From Inia geoffrensis (taxonomy: Eukaryota; Chordata; Mammalia; Artiodactyla; Iniidae): a stretch of 64,000 nucleotides of DNA. How positions within the stretch are numbered: the stretch's first letter is position 1; every line of letters starts with the position of its first letter. Under the pieces are notes generated by a model. It did no database searches and was not told where the DNA came from. It was given only the letters and a program-made list of their open reading frames with translations. Positions 45,581 through 57,867 of this stretch are shown here, one piece after another. The translations under genes and the position numbers were made by a program. The stretch covers positions 30,263,523-30,327,522 of the forward strand of contig CM070918.1 of NCBI GenBank assembly GCA_036417435.1. The letters are read 5' to 3'.

Positions 45581-46674
45581 ATGTTTTTGGTAGGTCTCCT
45601 TGGCATCCAGTCCTGGAGGATGGGAGGGAGGAGGAAGGAAGGAGAGGAAAACAAAAGTCTGTCGTTTTTAATTAAATAGTAGTGTTCCCAGCAAGAGGAA
45701 TGTGCGCCAGTAAAAGTTGCCATTGGGGGAAATGAGGGAGGGGAGGGAGGGGGCCCCAGCTTAGGACTGTGGCTTTGGTAAAGTCACGGGATTTTGTTGC
45801 CTGGTTTCTTCCCCCATCTGAGGACAGCATGGGACGGTGCTTGCCCCCGCCTTTCCCAGCCCCCTCTCTCAGAGAAATGCTGAGGGGTCATTAGTGTTTG
45901 TTCAAAGCACTTTTGAAGATGTGAGACACAGAGCCATCAGCATGACATATGTTGGGTGGTGGAGCGTGGGACCTGCCATCCAACATATTAAGGGGAGGGA
46001 ATCTCTGCAGCCTCGAGAGTTGTGCTTGGTGACTGGGACCTGGATGCCTGGGTTCCCACCACCGCTGGCCTCGCCCCTGAGCCTGCAGAGGTGGGGATGG
46101 CCCAGGGAGAAGTCAGGGTGAGCCCAGGGTGTGGGGCTGCACTGTGGAGGCCTGTGAGGTGATTTCAAGTGGTACCTGGAGGAATATTTCTTACCTTAAG
46201 AGTTACATTTTTTTTTTTACCAGAAAAAAAAAATAACTGGGACATAAAACCCTTGAATTCGCAGATATTATTGCTTAGGAGGAAGCTAAGTGGAAAGAGA
46301 TAGTCTAAAGTGAATTCTGAGAAAAATATTAAGTACAACTGGTCAAAATTGTGAATGAGAACGGAATGCCCCACATTTGGGAAATGTTGAGATACTGAAC
46401 AGGATAGCAGTAGGCAACCCTCGGTCTGTTTAATTTCTGTGATTTCCAGTGGCACAGAAGGGGTGGCTCCAGGTCCTTCCATTATCTCATCAGGATGTAG
46501 GAGGGCGTGGGCTCCAAAGTGTGCTGAGTTCCAAGGGCTGGCAGAGGTCCCCTCACCAGCCCCAGACCCATCCTGGGGTTGGCCTCTGTGTCCACTCGGT
46601 CACCCGGCCTTTCACCAAAGTGGCAGGGGGAACATTCATGGCTCATCCAACCAGCATTTTTACTGCAACAGTAA

Positions 46675-46755
46675 CTACTATTTATTAAGCGCCTGTGTGT
46701 GTCAAGCACTTTGCTTACATTATCTTAATCCTCCTCATAACCCTGTAAAGTTGCC
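46675..46755 (-). mobile_element. MIR fragment
   Basis: 'ctatttattaagcgcctgtg' and 'atcctcctcataaccctgta' are the reversed MIR 3' half. Confidence 0.75.
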
Positions 46756-47119
46756 AGCCGGCTGGTGTGGACTCTGGTGTTCTCCCATTCTGGAGTACTT
46801 CCTAGGACAGTGGAAGCCATGTGTGGTAAAGTTCCACACCAGAACATCTGCCTGGAGGGGGTCGCACTTATTCATTCCTGAGAGGTGGCACCCTGGCTGG
46901 CTGCCAAGTACTTTGGGATGAGGCAGGTTGTGGGGCAAGCAGAAGCATGAGGGGCCCCTGCTTGCCCTCTTCCTCTCTGAGGGAGCCTGAGTAGCTTAGT
47001 AAATGTTTAAATTGGGTCTGAGTTTCATGCAAGATCCTGGGATATGAGAGGGTGACGTCACCGGCAATTAACCCATGCCTGCCCTCCCAAATACAAAACT
47101 AAATGAGGTCAGTCTCAGC

Positions 47120-47275
47120 CACAATAGCTTGTCACCTTGTATAAGCCATTTTACCTTTGCCTACCTTACTTAGCTCATCTGCAAAATGGGTGTAATAACA
47201 TGCTCATCCCTGGCAGGGTTCTGGCAAAATGGGTGTAATAACATGCTCATCCCTGGCAGGGTTCTGGCAGATAAC
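47120..47275 (+). mobile_element. MIR fragment carrying a 43-bp tandem duplication
   Basis: 'agctcatctgcaaaatgggt' is MIR core. A 43-base unit starting gcaaaatgggtgtaataaca is repeated exactly at 47181-47223 and 47224-47266. Confidence 0.8.
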
Positions 47276-47950
47276 TCTTCACTGAAAGTAGAACGTGGGG
47301 AGAAAGGCACTTTCAGGTTCCTGAGGCCCTGGGAGAGGTGGAGATGGGGGCCCATATTATGAAACCAGAGGCTCCCCCTCCCCCATACTCTGTAGCCTCA
47401 CTTGGAGGGACACAGGCTAGGGCTTCTGCCCTTTCAGTGGGTACATGCTGAACTTCAAGGGAATATGAGCTTGGAAGAGAAAAATAATGAGAAATGTGAG
47501 CTGTACAAGTACTGCAGAAGATGACTGATATGTGAACAATTTGTATGCCAGACAACAATATGCTAAACAATTAGAAATTAAAATGAGCATAATAATCTCA
47601 GAGATAAAGGACAATATTAGAAACATGAAGCAGCAACAGACAGTTACAAAAGAAAACCAACTGGAAATGTCGGCTCTGGAAAATATAATGGGTGAAGTTA
47701 ACAAGTTCAGTAGATGGATGGAGTAGCGTAGTGGACGCAGAGATGTTGATAGGAGAACACTCAGAGAAGCTGAGTCTGCGTGTCTGTGTATGCTCCTGCA
47801 GCGTGTGCACACGTGTGCATATATGAATGTGCACAACTGGATTCAAGACCCTCCCCTCCCCCACCCCCCAGTTTGGTCCTTTTGTCCTTTTATGGCAGAG
47901 CCGCCTGAAGAAACAGGCCGAGAGCTTCGGTGCAGGCAAGTCGGCCTCTG

Positions 47951-47959
47951 GATCAAAGG
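47951..47959 (-). promoter_or_regulatory. NKD1: TCF/LEF consensus word in NKD1 intron 3 (second)
   Basis: A second exact GATCAAAGG, about 3.2 kb after the first. The flanking block 47880-48310 has no obvious repeat signature and includes homeodomain-like words such as ttgattag and caattaaaa. Confidence 0.42.
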
Positions 47960-48984
47960 TGGCTGCCAGGCGGTTTGGTAATTTGATTAGGGGGCACCTA
48001 GTGCATTTTGATGTTTAGGGAAGATTGGGAGGGTGCAGGCCCTGTTGGAGCCCGTGGGGATGTACGGAGCTGGGTGATGAGATTGGAGGCTGGCCCAGCT
48101 GCTGCCTGAGTGCCGGATTCCAGGGGAATTACCCTTGAATGATACCAGTTGGCACAATTAAAAGGCCCCATGTCTTCACCATATGGAAAGTGTTAGGCCT
48201 CCTTACGTGGTTTCAAAGCTATGTGCCGGGAGGTGGACTTGACATTTGAGGTAAAGCATAAATTAAATATTTGATGTTTCAGAATTAAAAGATGATTTTC
48301 TTTGAGGCTAGTGGAGGCGTTTGGACCTCCACTCACTGGCTTCTTTGAGTTCTCCACGGAGGGTGCCCTCTGCCCCTGGCACCCAGGCCAGCTTCATAGC
48401 CCCACCTGGCAGCTTTCTGGACCCCTGGGGAATGGGGAGGAGAGCTGGCGCAAGCCTGAGCTGGGCAGAGTGCCAGGTGGGGCTTCTGGTTTCTGGTAGG
48501 TCCTGGATCCCTCAGGAAGGTGGGAGGTGGGCAAGGGTGTCATTCTGGGTGCTTTAATGCATCTCTGTGATGGGGTCTCTGGTAGAGGTGTCGAGGAGTG
48601 CCTTATCCTCCCTTCGAAACTTTTCTTCTTTGAGAAGGACACTGGTTCCCCGGGTCAGGCTGTGTGTGTGTTGTGTCCCTCGAACTCAGGAACAGACCCT
48701 CTACATTCATATCTTGTACAAACTGTCACAAACTCAGGGGGAAGCTAAACCAGGAGACAACCTTGGCATGTCCCACAAGCTCCTAGCCTTGGGGAAGGTT
48801 CCATTCCCTCACCCAGTGGGAATGTCAGAAGTGAGGAGAGAAGGTGGGTGGTAGACAGACAGAGTGAATTCCTCCTCATAACAGGAAGCTTGGGCCCCTG
48901 GGCTCAGGGGCCAGACTGTCCCTTTGAGGGCTTAAAGCAGCAAGGCTGAGCTGTCAGCAACGGAAGAATCACTTTCTGAGGAGT

Positions 48985-49068
48985 CCATCTTCCTTGTGGC
49001 AGCCCTGGGGCACGTGGTGGGCTCTCATGATATATTTGCTGAATGAATGAATGAATGAATGAATGGAG
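48985..49068 (+). mobile_element. L2 3' end with (AATG)n tail
   Basis: 'cacgtggtgggctctcatga' leads to 'tatttgctgaatgaatgaat', an L2 3' terminus. About seven AATG units follow. Confidence 0.75.
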
Positions 49069-49229
49069 ATAGATTAAGTCACCATCCCTGCCTCTTCCTC
49101 CCCCAGGTTCTCTTCCCCAGCCAGGTGGAGCTGGAAGTAGGGATAAAGGGAAGAGTGGAATTAGGCCTTTTCTTTCAGACACTCAGCTATTAATTAATTA
49201 TGATCAATAATGAATTGTTATTAATCATG

Positions 49230-49390
49230 GATTCCGTAGCTGTGCTGGGCGTTGAGGCTACAGTGGCAAACCACAGAGCTGTGGTGCCTGTCCTCCTGTA
49301 GCTTCCAGTCTAATAAAGGAGACAAAGAGTAAGCGTGGTCACAGGCACACTGGCAGACAGTAACACTCATGAGAAGCTGAGGCAGCGAGG
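49230..49390 (-). mobile_element. L2 fragment
   Basis: 'gctacagtggcaaaccacag', 'ctcctgtagcttccagtcta' and 'ataaaggagacaaagagtaa' are reversed L2. Confidence 0.7.
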
Positions 49391-51090
49391 AAGAAAGTGT
49401 GGGAAGAGGGGATGGGTTTGTGCAGTGGGAGCTGGGGGAGACCCCTCACTCGCTAGTGTCCATGGACAATGCGTGGTGCTTGGGTTGGGCCCTTGAGAAG
49501 GGACTGTGGGCTCCAAGTGGCTCTGCAGCCTGTGGGGTCTGGAACTCTCTCTGGTGCTCATTCTTTCTGCAAAGCCCCCCGTGTTAGTGGCTCTTGGCAT
49601 GTGTGAGCTACCTTCCCCTCTGGACAGGTGGGTGGGGCAGAGCCAGGCGGGCAGCCACCAGCGTGCTCTGTAGGGCTGATTCACATGCAGCATCATGCAC
49701 AGGGACTTGGGGCATTACTCCAGCTGTTTGGGTGGAGGGGCGGCCCCTGCTGGCCTGCGGGGGAGGAGGGTCAGAAGCCCAGCCGCGGTGGGATGTGGCA
49801 GCCTGAGCGGTGGGATTGGCAGAGGGAGGCACCCCAAGAACCGGGAGGCAAGAGGCAGTGACAAGCCAATCCCAGAGAGAGCCCATCCTGCCCCAGAACT
49901 GCTGTGAGCCTGTGCCTGAGGGAGGAGGGTCTCCTGCCTCAGTTTACCAGATGTGTCTGAGGAAGGGGCATGCAGCCTGACTCTCTGGGCAAGAGGCAGG
50001 GGCCCACGAAGAGATCTGCAGGCGCTGGGGAGTCAGGGACCCCTCAGTCCTCCTTGCTCGGGGGGTTCTCGCGGCCTCACTCACTGGCTGTAGGTTCACA
50101 ACTTTGGAATTTTTAGGTCGCTCGTTGGATTCCAAAGCAGGCACTTCCGGCTGCCTCCCTGACTTACCGCTGTCTTTTCCACTCACGCATGTTCTTTTTG
50201 TGGCTCTTGTCTCTCACAGACATTCTTTCTCTTCCTCTCTCTCTCTCTCCCCCCTCCCTTCCCCACCCCCTCCCAGAGGAAGGAAAAAATTCAGACTCTC
50301 ACAAACAAAATATCTGCCATTCCATCTGAGGGAGAACTGAGGCAGAAGCCCAGAATATCTTGGAAGAAACGCCAGAGAGAGCTGAAGGCCTCAGTTGTTT
50401 AATCTGGAAGGCAGTCTTTGATGTCACCGTGCTCCGTTTATCCTGGGAAGCTGCCTGCTTCTTTATGGCTGGCTTCAGACTCTGTGCGTGAAAAATGGCC
50501 GAGTCCCTCCAGGAGCTGGAGGGAAAGCCTGATCCCTCCCCAGAGGGCAGGCCTGGTGACGCTGCTGCTCCTGCCAAGCTCAGGTGGGCTGGAGAACCTT
50601 TTCCAAACAAGCATTTCCAGAGACATAAGTAATTCTTTGATAACTTCCCGGGAAAGCAGAGGAGGCTCTTTATCCATGTGGGTACCCGTCACGGGGCTTC
50701 GCGAGGGAAGCCTCAGGTCCCTCCACTGAAGTCATCCTTAGCCCCAGAAGGGCGGCACACAGGAGCTCTCACCAGACGGCTCTGCCCACCGGGGTGTGTC
50801 CTGGATATGTGTTTGTTTAGAGGGCTCCAAGGAATTGCTCTGGGCTTCACTTTCCTTACTTGTTGAGCCATGTGGGCTGCGGTTTGTGTGTGGCTGACGC
50901 CTTTCAGAGGATCCCAGGGTAGTGGGTGGGCTTCACAGTGGTGCGGCATCAGTTGAAGGATTCCCCACCCCCCCGCCCCCCCTTCTCTGGGCCTCGGATC
51001 TTCTGGCTGAGAAGTAGGATAAAATCATTTATTATAATTTAGAAACTATGTATTAAATGCATTCTATTCAAGTCATTCATGCATCTGTGC
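49390..51090. other. Intronic DNA, mostly unique
   Basis: Contains a CT-rich tract at about 50226-50276. No exon with NKD1 residues was found. Confidence 0.4.
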
Positions 51091-51094
51091 AATA

Positions 51095-51300
51095 GAAATT
51101 GAGTACTTACTTTAGACCAGGTATACATTTGCTCTGTCAGTAGAGCATGGTCCTGGTTTTCATGGACCTTACACTCTAGTAGGAGAAGATAAGTATTTTT
51201 AAAAACAAATTACACAATGTAAGCTGTGACTTATGCCTCAAAGGAGAAGTGCTGGGTGCTTTGAGGACATTTAATAGGCATCAGACCTAATCTGGGTGGC
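51095..51300 (-). mobile_element. L2 fragment
   Basis: 'tggaccttacactctagtag' and 'agaagtgctgggtgctttga' are reversed L2 3' region. Confidence 0.7.
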
Positions 51301-51399
51301 TGTTCATTCTACAGATATTTGAGCATGGGTAGGATGTTGTAGAAACTATGAGGAATAGAGCATAGTTCCTGCCTCACAGAACTTGGAGTTTAGTGGAAC

Positions 51400-51795
51400 T
51401 AAACTTTCATCTTTGCCTCTCATCTATTTTTCTTATCTTATTGCATTGGTTAGAATCTCCTCAACTGATTAATAACTATTAAGTATGATGTTCACTGTTT
51501 ATCTAGTTAAGAAAGCTTTCTTCATCTCCTGCATTGCTAGGATTGTTAAAACCAGGAATAATTATTGAATTTTATCAAATGCTGTTGGGGTGTTGATGGA
51601 GCTGGTGATTCTTTGCTAATATAATGCATGATTTGTATGCATGGTTTACATAACTAGATTTCCTAGTGTTCAACTTTCTTTGCACTCCTAAATTAAATCC
51701 CTCTTTGCCATGATAGACTGCTGCTTTAAAATGTTGCTGTATTTGATTTGCTGATATTTTACTTTGCATTGATATTCGTGTTTGATTGGCTCATG
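51400..51795 (-). mobile_element. Old L1 ORF2 fragment, antisense
   Basis: 'cttattgcattggttagaat', 'attaagtatgatgttcactg' and 'gaattttatcaaatgctgtt' are the reversed reverse-transcriptase region of an L1. Confidence 0.75.
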
Positions 51796-52439
51796 GTTTG
51801 GGAAGGTAGCTCTCGAATAATGAAGACAATGTTCAGGGAATGTTAGAGGATGCTCTGGGGGCTCTAGAGCAGGAAGTACCAACTGGTCCAGGGTCAGAGG
51901 TAGTCTCAGAGGAGCTGTGATTTAAGGCCAAATGTGCATGGCGGGGAGGGGTGGTGGTGAGCAGGGCAAGGGGAGAGGACATGTAACAGCCATGAGTGTT
52001 TGCCGGATCGACCGGCCACGTGTGAGAAAGCCCTGTAGAGAAGAGGGTGGTTCATCTGAGATGCTGGTTGAAGTTCAGTTGGCTGAAGAGAGGTCACAGC
52101 GTGGGCCTGGGGGCCTTCTCAGCCATGTTATGGAGTGTGGTCTTTGTCTAGAGGGGAGACAAGTGTGTGAAGGGCCTGTGTGAGGGGCCAGCAGGAAAGA
52201 GGTGAGCCCTGTGATCTGGGGGGAGAAGGAATGTGGCGATGGGCTCTCCTTTGTAAAAATACTTTGGAGGATAAAGAGGAATCAAGTGACTGTATTCTGT
52301 GGGCTCAGTGAGAGATTCTGGAAGGTCTGCATTGGTCCAGACACAGTGCTTGGTTCTCGAGTGTCACCCAGGGGACTCTTGAGGAGGCCATAGGCAGGTG
52401 AAGGACCAGGAGAAGTAGATTAGGACGTCAGGCGGTGTA

Positions 52440-53165
52440 GGGTGGTGCTTAAAGAGCGAGAACTTTGGAGCCTGATGTCTTGGGTTCAGATCCTGCTGCA
52501 CCATTTTCTAACTGTGTGACCTTGCGCATATTGTCGAACCTCTGTCAGCCAGGGGTCTAGTGGGAAACAGATGCACTCCAGAGAGTTTAAATGAAACTAG
52601 CTTCCAGAGGTATGGGCAGGGTTCAGGGATACTTTATGCGGCGTTGAGGTACCCAGGGACTGATGGTCCCTGGCAACAGTGGGAAGCTGTTACCACCCCT
52701 AGGGCAGAAAGGGCCAGGGGAGGAAATGTTGGATATTTTGGATTGGATCCCTGTAGGAACCACAGCTGACGATGTGTGGAGACCAGGCAGAAGCTATAAA
52801 GATGGAGGATTAACCACAGTCAGAGACATGGTACAGAAGTAGTGAGGGAGTGGAGAAGAAATACCCTAACTCCCATCTCCTCGTATCCTCCCGTTTCCTG
52901 CCGGGACTTCGCATTGGCTGAATTCAGATGCCAGAGGCCAGAAAGCTCCAGTGAATTGGTCCACAGGGTCAGCTTCCTGGAGGCATGGGGCAGTACAGAG
53001 AGGGTGGGGAATGGATGGGGGTGGGGATGGCAATAGAATAATCAACTCTGCTTGTGTTTCCTCATCTGTAAAGCAGGGATGATAATAGCACCTGCATCAT
53101 AGGGCAGTTGTGAGGACTCAAATTGTAAAATAGTTGTAATGTCAGGCGCACTGTAAGTGCTCAAT
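52440..53165 (+). mobile_element. MIR split by a roughly 480-bp insertion
   Basis: The 5' part 'ctaactgtgtgaccttgcgc' ends near 52553 and the 3' part resumes at about 53053 with 'tttcctcatctgtaaagcag', running on to 'taagtgctcaatacaagttc'. The intervening block is a separate, unnamed element that begins 'aggggtctagtgggaaacag'. Confidence 0.78.
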
Positions 53166-53179
53166 ACAAGTTCGCTCTC

Positions 53180-53330
53180 ACAGTTATAAGACCAGGAAGA
53201 GACACAGGGTTATGGAGATTCGGGGAGGTGTTTCTGAAGGAGGTGGCATGTCAGTATGGCTCTAAGGGCGGTAAGACTGGGACCAGGGGTCAGAATCTAA
53301 AGGCCAGAGAAGTCATATTCATGAACGCAG
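53180..53330 (-). mobile_element. L2 fragment
   Basis: 'gtgtttctgaaggaggtggc' and 'tctaagggcggtaagactgg' resemble reversed L2. Confidence 0.5.
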
Positions 53331-53649
53331 CAGGCTGGGAGGGAGACACCTGGGAGGTGGGGGGACTAGGGTGCCCCGGGGAGCACATGTCCTGAGTCAA
53401 GAGAACAGCGTCCCTCAGCCCCAGCCAATTGTTGTCACGTGGGAATGTGGCCCTGGTATTGCCATTCTCTCGTTAAGAGAATCCAGACGTCCGGATTTTT
53501 ATGTGAAATTTTTCTAATTTAAAAAATTATAATCAACTACATAAAATTTTTCAAAAACACTTTTTTGGGTGGACCCAGACAGCTGGATTTGGCCTAGCTT
53601 GTGATTGTTGATTTAGACCTACAAAATTTTGGTGGGGTATGAATATGTT

Positions 53650-53800
53650 AGTGATAATAGTACATACAAGGGAATATTAAATGTGCCTAATGCTTTACAT
53701 GCATTCTTTACATGTATTATTCCCCGGTGTACAGACGAGGAGACGAGCTCAGCAAGTTAAGTCCTGAGCCCAGCCAAGGGAGAGCGGATTCAGGCTGCCT
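53650..53800 (-). mobile_element. MIR fragment
   Basis: 'aatgctttacatgcattctt' and 'gtacagacgaggagacgagc' are reversed MIR. Confidence 0.6.
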
Positions 53801-53974
53801 CCAAGGCAGAGGGTACAGACCAAGCCAAGGCTGGGTGCTGGGGAGTCATGGATAGTATGTTTCAGTTGCCGGGGAGCAGGATGGGAGAGCAGGTGGGGTA
53901 AGTACAGTATAGATGTGGTTTGGGCCACTTTATACTGAGGCCCAGCATGTGCATGTAGTAGGTGTCAGGAGTGT

Positions 53975-54145
53975 GTTTAGAGTTTTCAGAATCAGACTTC
54001 CTGGGTCCAAGTTCCAGCTGCACCTCTCCCCAGCCGAGTGGCCTTGGGCCACGTGCCGGGTCATTGCTGGTCCTCAGCTTTCACAGCGGGTGGAATGGGT
54101 AGTCATGGTTGCTACCTCATGGAGTTGTTCGAGGATTGAAGTGAG
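53975..54145 (+). mobile_element. MIR
   Basis: 'cctgggtccaagttccagct', 'gagtggccttgggccacgtg' and 'acctcatggagttgttcgag' in order. Confidence 0.78.
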
Positions 54146-55269
54146 TTCTCGCTGGCAAATCAGACGTCACCCCTCCTCTTGCAGCTTTCTCGTGTGGTTA
54201 GCTAATGATCACCCAGATGTGTGCTAAATGTGATGAAGGGGAAGAGCAGGGCGTGGTGAGAGAGAATGAGGAGGGTTCTACTGTGGACTGGGGAGTAAAG
54301 TTGTTGAGACCCAAAGGATAAATAGCCAGGTGATGGAAGGTTTAGTAAAAACATCTCAAAGGGTTTGGGAAGTGCAAAGGCCAGGAGGCACGACTGGCAA
54401 GTAGAGAGTCTTCAACCCCCTTCTGGGTGTCTGGCTTAGGACAGAATCCAGTCTCTGAGATGTTCAGGCAGAAATACGCGGTCCGGCACCGGGCGTGGGT
54501 AGCTCTTGGGGGATGCGGGACGCGATGCTCTATGTTGCAACCTGTTTTGGTTCTTCGTCCACCTGCTGCAAATCTTCTTCCACAGTTTTATTTTTATCGA
54601 TGTCCGATCACTCCTCTCCTTTCTGGCTGGGTGGGAGGTTGGGGAGAACCTCCTGGTCCCATGAAGTAGTGTCAGCCGGGAGCTGATTGGCTGGTCTGCC
54701 ACGTGCTGTCCAAGCCCCTGGCCTTGAGCTTGAGTACAGAGGTGGGGCCCTGGAGAGGGTAGAGGGCAGAGCATAAAAGTCCCTTGTCAGCAGGATGGGC
54801 CTGGCCACCCTCAGGCTACAGGTGACGCTGGGGAAGACCGGAACCTCCCAAATGGGCTCAGGCCCAGGGTGTATCTCTAACTGCAGAAGTCTGCACAGGC
54901 TGGTGGGCCCCTCTCACGGAGGCTTTGGCTGACGGCGGCTCCACTGTGTAGGTTTGGGGGTGCTACCTAGGGGTACTGAGGCCACTCCAGGCCTGGCTTC
55001 CAGAGGTAACCGTGTTACAGGGCAGTTTTTGACCTCGACCTTGTTTTACCCTTCTTTCCCCTAGGGATCTAGATAGACTTCAAAAACAACAAGGTGTCAG
55101 AAAACTACTACAAACCAGGAACGAGGCTGCCTTTTCAGTGCATGGTGGGAGCACTTATCTTGCTCTCCTGCCCTGGAAATCCCAAGGAGCCCACTGCCCC
55201 GGTCAGTCTTGGGTATGTGCCTCCTTTCTCAGTGTTCTGTGGTGGCAGCCCCAGTGTGACTATTAAGTG

Positions 55270-55920
55270 CCTGTGTATGCTGAGCCCTGTGCTGAACCAT
55301 AGGTGTAGCATTAAGTATCTGCTGTATGTCAGGCCTTGGGCCAAGAGCTGTCCCTACCACTCAGTTCTCACAACACCATTATGAGGCAGGTACTATTATT
55401 ATCCCCATTTTACTGCTGGGGAAACTGAGGCTTTAAAAAAATTATTTATTTATTTATATATTTATTTTTGGCTGCGTTGGGTCTTCGTTGTGGTGCACGG
55501 GCTTTCTCTAGGTGTGGCGAGCAGGGGCTACTCTTCATTGAGGTGCGTGGGCTTCTCATTGCAGTGGCTCCTCATTGCAGAGCATGGGCTCTAGGCGCGT
55601 GGACTTCAGTAGTTGTGGCTTGCAGGCTCAGTAGTTATGGCTTGTGGGCTCTGGAGCGCAGGCTCAGTAGTTGTGGCACAAGGGCTTAGTTGCTCTGCAG
55701 CATGTGGGATCTTCCCAGACCAGGGATCGAACCCATGTCCCCTGCATTGGCAGACAGATTCTTAACCACTGTGCCACCAGGGAAGTCCCAGAAACTGAGG
55801 CTTTAAAGAAATCTACCTTCTTGCCCAAAGTCACTTGATTTAGAAGTGGAATCTTGCTCTAGGAAGATTCAAATTCAGATCAGTCTGATTTTAGAGCGAT
55901 CTTAAATCATTATAGGTGAG
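55270..55920 (-). mobile_element. MIR host of the nested SINE
   Basis: 'ttctcacaacaccattatga' and 'ttttactgctggggaaactg' precede the SINE. 'cttcttgcccaaagtcactt' continues after it, so one MIR spans both sides. Confidence 0.85.
55442..55790 (-). mobile_element. Longer CHR-type SINE inserted into a MIR
   Basis: A 350-base inverted SINE of a second subfamily, with repeated segments of the type 'ggctcagtagttgtggc'. It ends at ccaccagggaagtccc. It is bracketed by direct repeats gaaactgaggctttaaa(a/g)aaa at 55421-55440 and 55791-55810. Those bases belong to a MIR that continues on both sides. Confidence 0.93.
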
Positions 55921-56109
55921 TTTTTTTTTTTTTTCATTAAACTGTATGTTATAACCCCATTCATTGCTCATGAAATCCATGTAAGTGACCAGCATTAAAA
56001 AAAAATGAAATAGACAAAAATAAAAATATAAGAGAATATCCTACATAGTAATAGTAAATATTGCTTTGTGTAACTTTCTGTTTAGTTTATAGGTGTGGAT
56101 AGCCATGTC

Positions 56110-56230
56110 TATAGATGATTGATAGATAGATATGGACATGTAGACCTGGGTATCCATACTGATAAATAGATAGATCTATTTATAGATAGATATGTGTATA
56201 TCTAAACGCACATCTATACCCAAACCCATA
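56110..56230 (+). repeat. Degenerate (GATA/TAGA)n tract
   Basis: Repeated gatagatagata and ataaatagatagat words mixed with other bases over about 110 bases. Confidence 0.75.
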
Positions 56231-56299
56231 TATACAGAGGCCCAGTATAAACATAATTCTTATTGTGAGTCACTATCAAAGTGTTAGAAAACACTGGTG

Positions 56300-56405
56300 T
56301 TTGGTCACTGGTCTAGGCTCTGAGTCTGAATACCTGGTTTCAGGATCTAGCTCTGCTTCTCACTAGCTGTGTGACCTTGAGTAAGTTCCCTAACCTCTCT
56401 GTGCC
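56300..56405 (+). mobile_element. MIR fragment
   Basis: 'ctcactagctgtgtgacctt' and 'gagtaagttccctaacctct' are MIR core. Confidence 0.8.
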
Positions 56406-56734
56406 AAAGTTTTCTTTCTTGGCTTCAGAGCCTTTTGGTTTGTTGACTTTTTGGCCAGAACAGATTCTTCCAGGATTGCCATGGTTGCTGTCTTGTTCAT
56501 CAACTCCATTTGCTTAGGGCATGAAGAGGGCTCTTGGGGATCCCCATGTCCTCTCACCTTAGAAACCAGCCTCTGAACATGACAAGCAGCAGCTGCACCC
56601 TGGTAACTAAATCTTTCTGGACAGAACATTGTTTTGGGAATCCTGAGCCTGGGGGTGGCTGCAGCTTAGCTATTAGGTATCTATTATGATCTCTCCTGGC
56701 CTTTGCTTCCTCCTCTCAGAATGTAGTAAAGAAA

Positions 56735-57220
56735 AGGTGGCTGTCTAGGTTATCTTTTGCAGTGTGACAAATTATTCCAAAACTCACTGACTTGATATTT
56801 TATGATCTGCTTAAGATTATGCAATTTGAACAGGGCTTGGCAGGGGCAACTTATCTCCACCTCCATGTGCATAGTTGGGTTGGCTCAAACAGCGAGGGGC
56901 CGCCTGCCACAGATCCACTTGGCTTATATGTCTGGGGCCTCAGTTCTCTTCCAGGTGTCCTCACCACTGGTTAGCTTGGGCTTCCTCATAGTACGGCGAT
57001 CTCAGGGTAATCAGACTTCTTACACTGTGGTTGGCGTCCCAAGAGTGCAAAAGTGAAAACTGCTAGGTTCTTTAGGTTTAGGCCTGGAATTGGTAGTGCC
57101 ACATTCTCTTTGTTAAAGCAAGTCACAGGTCCAGCCCAGGTTTAGGGGAAGGGATTACACAGGGGCATACATACTGGGAGGTGTGATTGATTGGGGGCCA
57201 TCAAAGTAGTGTACCAGAGA
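56735..57220 (-). mobile_element. MLT1-type MaLR solo LTR, antisense
   Basis: Starts 'cttttgcagtgtgacaaatt', carries 'cccaggtttaggggaaggga' and ends near 'gggggccatcaaagtagtgt', matching the inverted LTR order seen at 29.4 kb. Confidence 0.65.
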
Positions 57221-57379
57221 GGATGTGGTCTCCCGGAGAGAAACGGCTGAGAGACTGAGTAAGGTAAAGGACTGAAAGGTGTCCATTGGATTTAGGGTCC
57301 TGGTGGTCACTGTCCGGTTTGACAGGAGCTGTCGTGGTGGAATGGCAGCCGAGGTGAGACTGGCGTGGGTCCTGAAGGG

Positions 57380-57835
57380 ACAGGGGAACACTTACACAGG
57401 GGCAGATGCACATACTTGTAAGAACATCCATGGCTACATTATTTGGAAGAAGGAAAATTTGTAACAACTCACATATTCATCACCAGTAGACAGGCTAATA
57501 AACGGTGGTGTAGCCATTCCATGGATCTCTCTGCAACTGGTAAAACCAGGTTGAGTGAGGGCCACAGGCTGATAGGAAGGAGGCCCTGAGATGCTGTTGA
57601 ATGAGCAAAGCAAGAGCAAAACATCAGTATAATGTGGCCCCGTTTTCTGCACTATACAAAGGTCTGTTCAGGCCTGTGTCTCTATATATTTGCAGGTGCA
57701 CATGGAAAGATCTGGAATAATACACTGTCAAAGTCTGTTTCCCTGAGGAGTGAAGTAGTGGGAGGTGGTGAGGAGAGAAGGAATTTCACTTTTCACATTA
57801 TATATTTCTACATTGTTTGACTTTTTTTTTTTCTC
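57380..57835 (+). mobile_element. L1 3' end, sense
   Basis: 'tctgcaactggtaaaaccag', 'catggaaagatctggaataa' and 'ttcacttttcacattatata' follow the L1 3' UTR order. It is the one L1 piece here in + orientation. Confidence 0.7.
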
Positions 57836-57867
57836 AATGAGCATGTAGTGCTTTTGTAATTTTCAAA

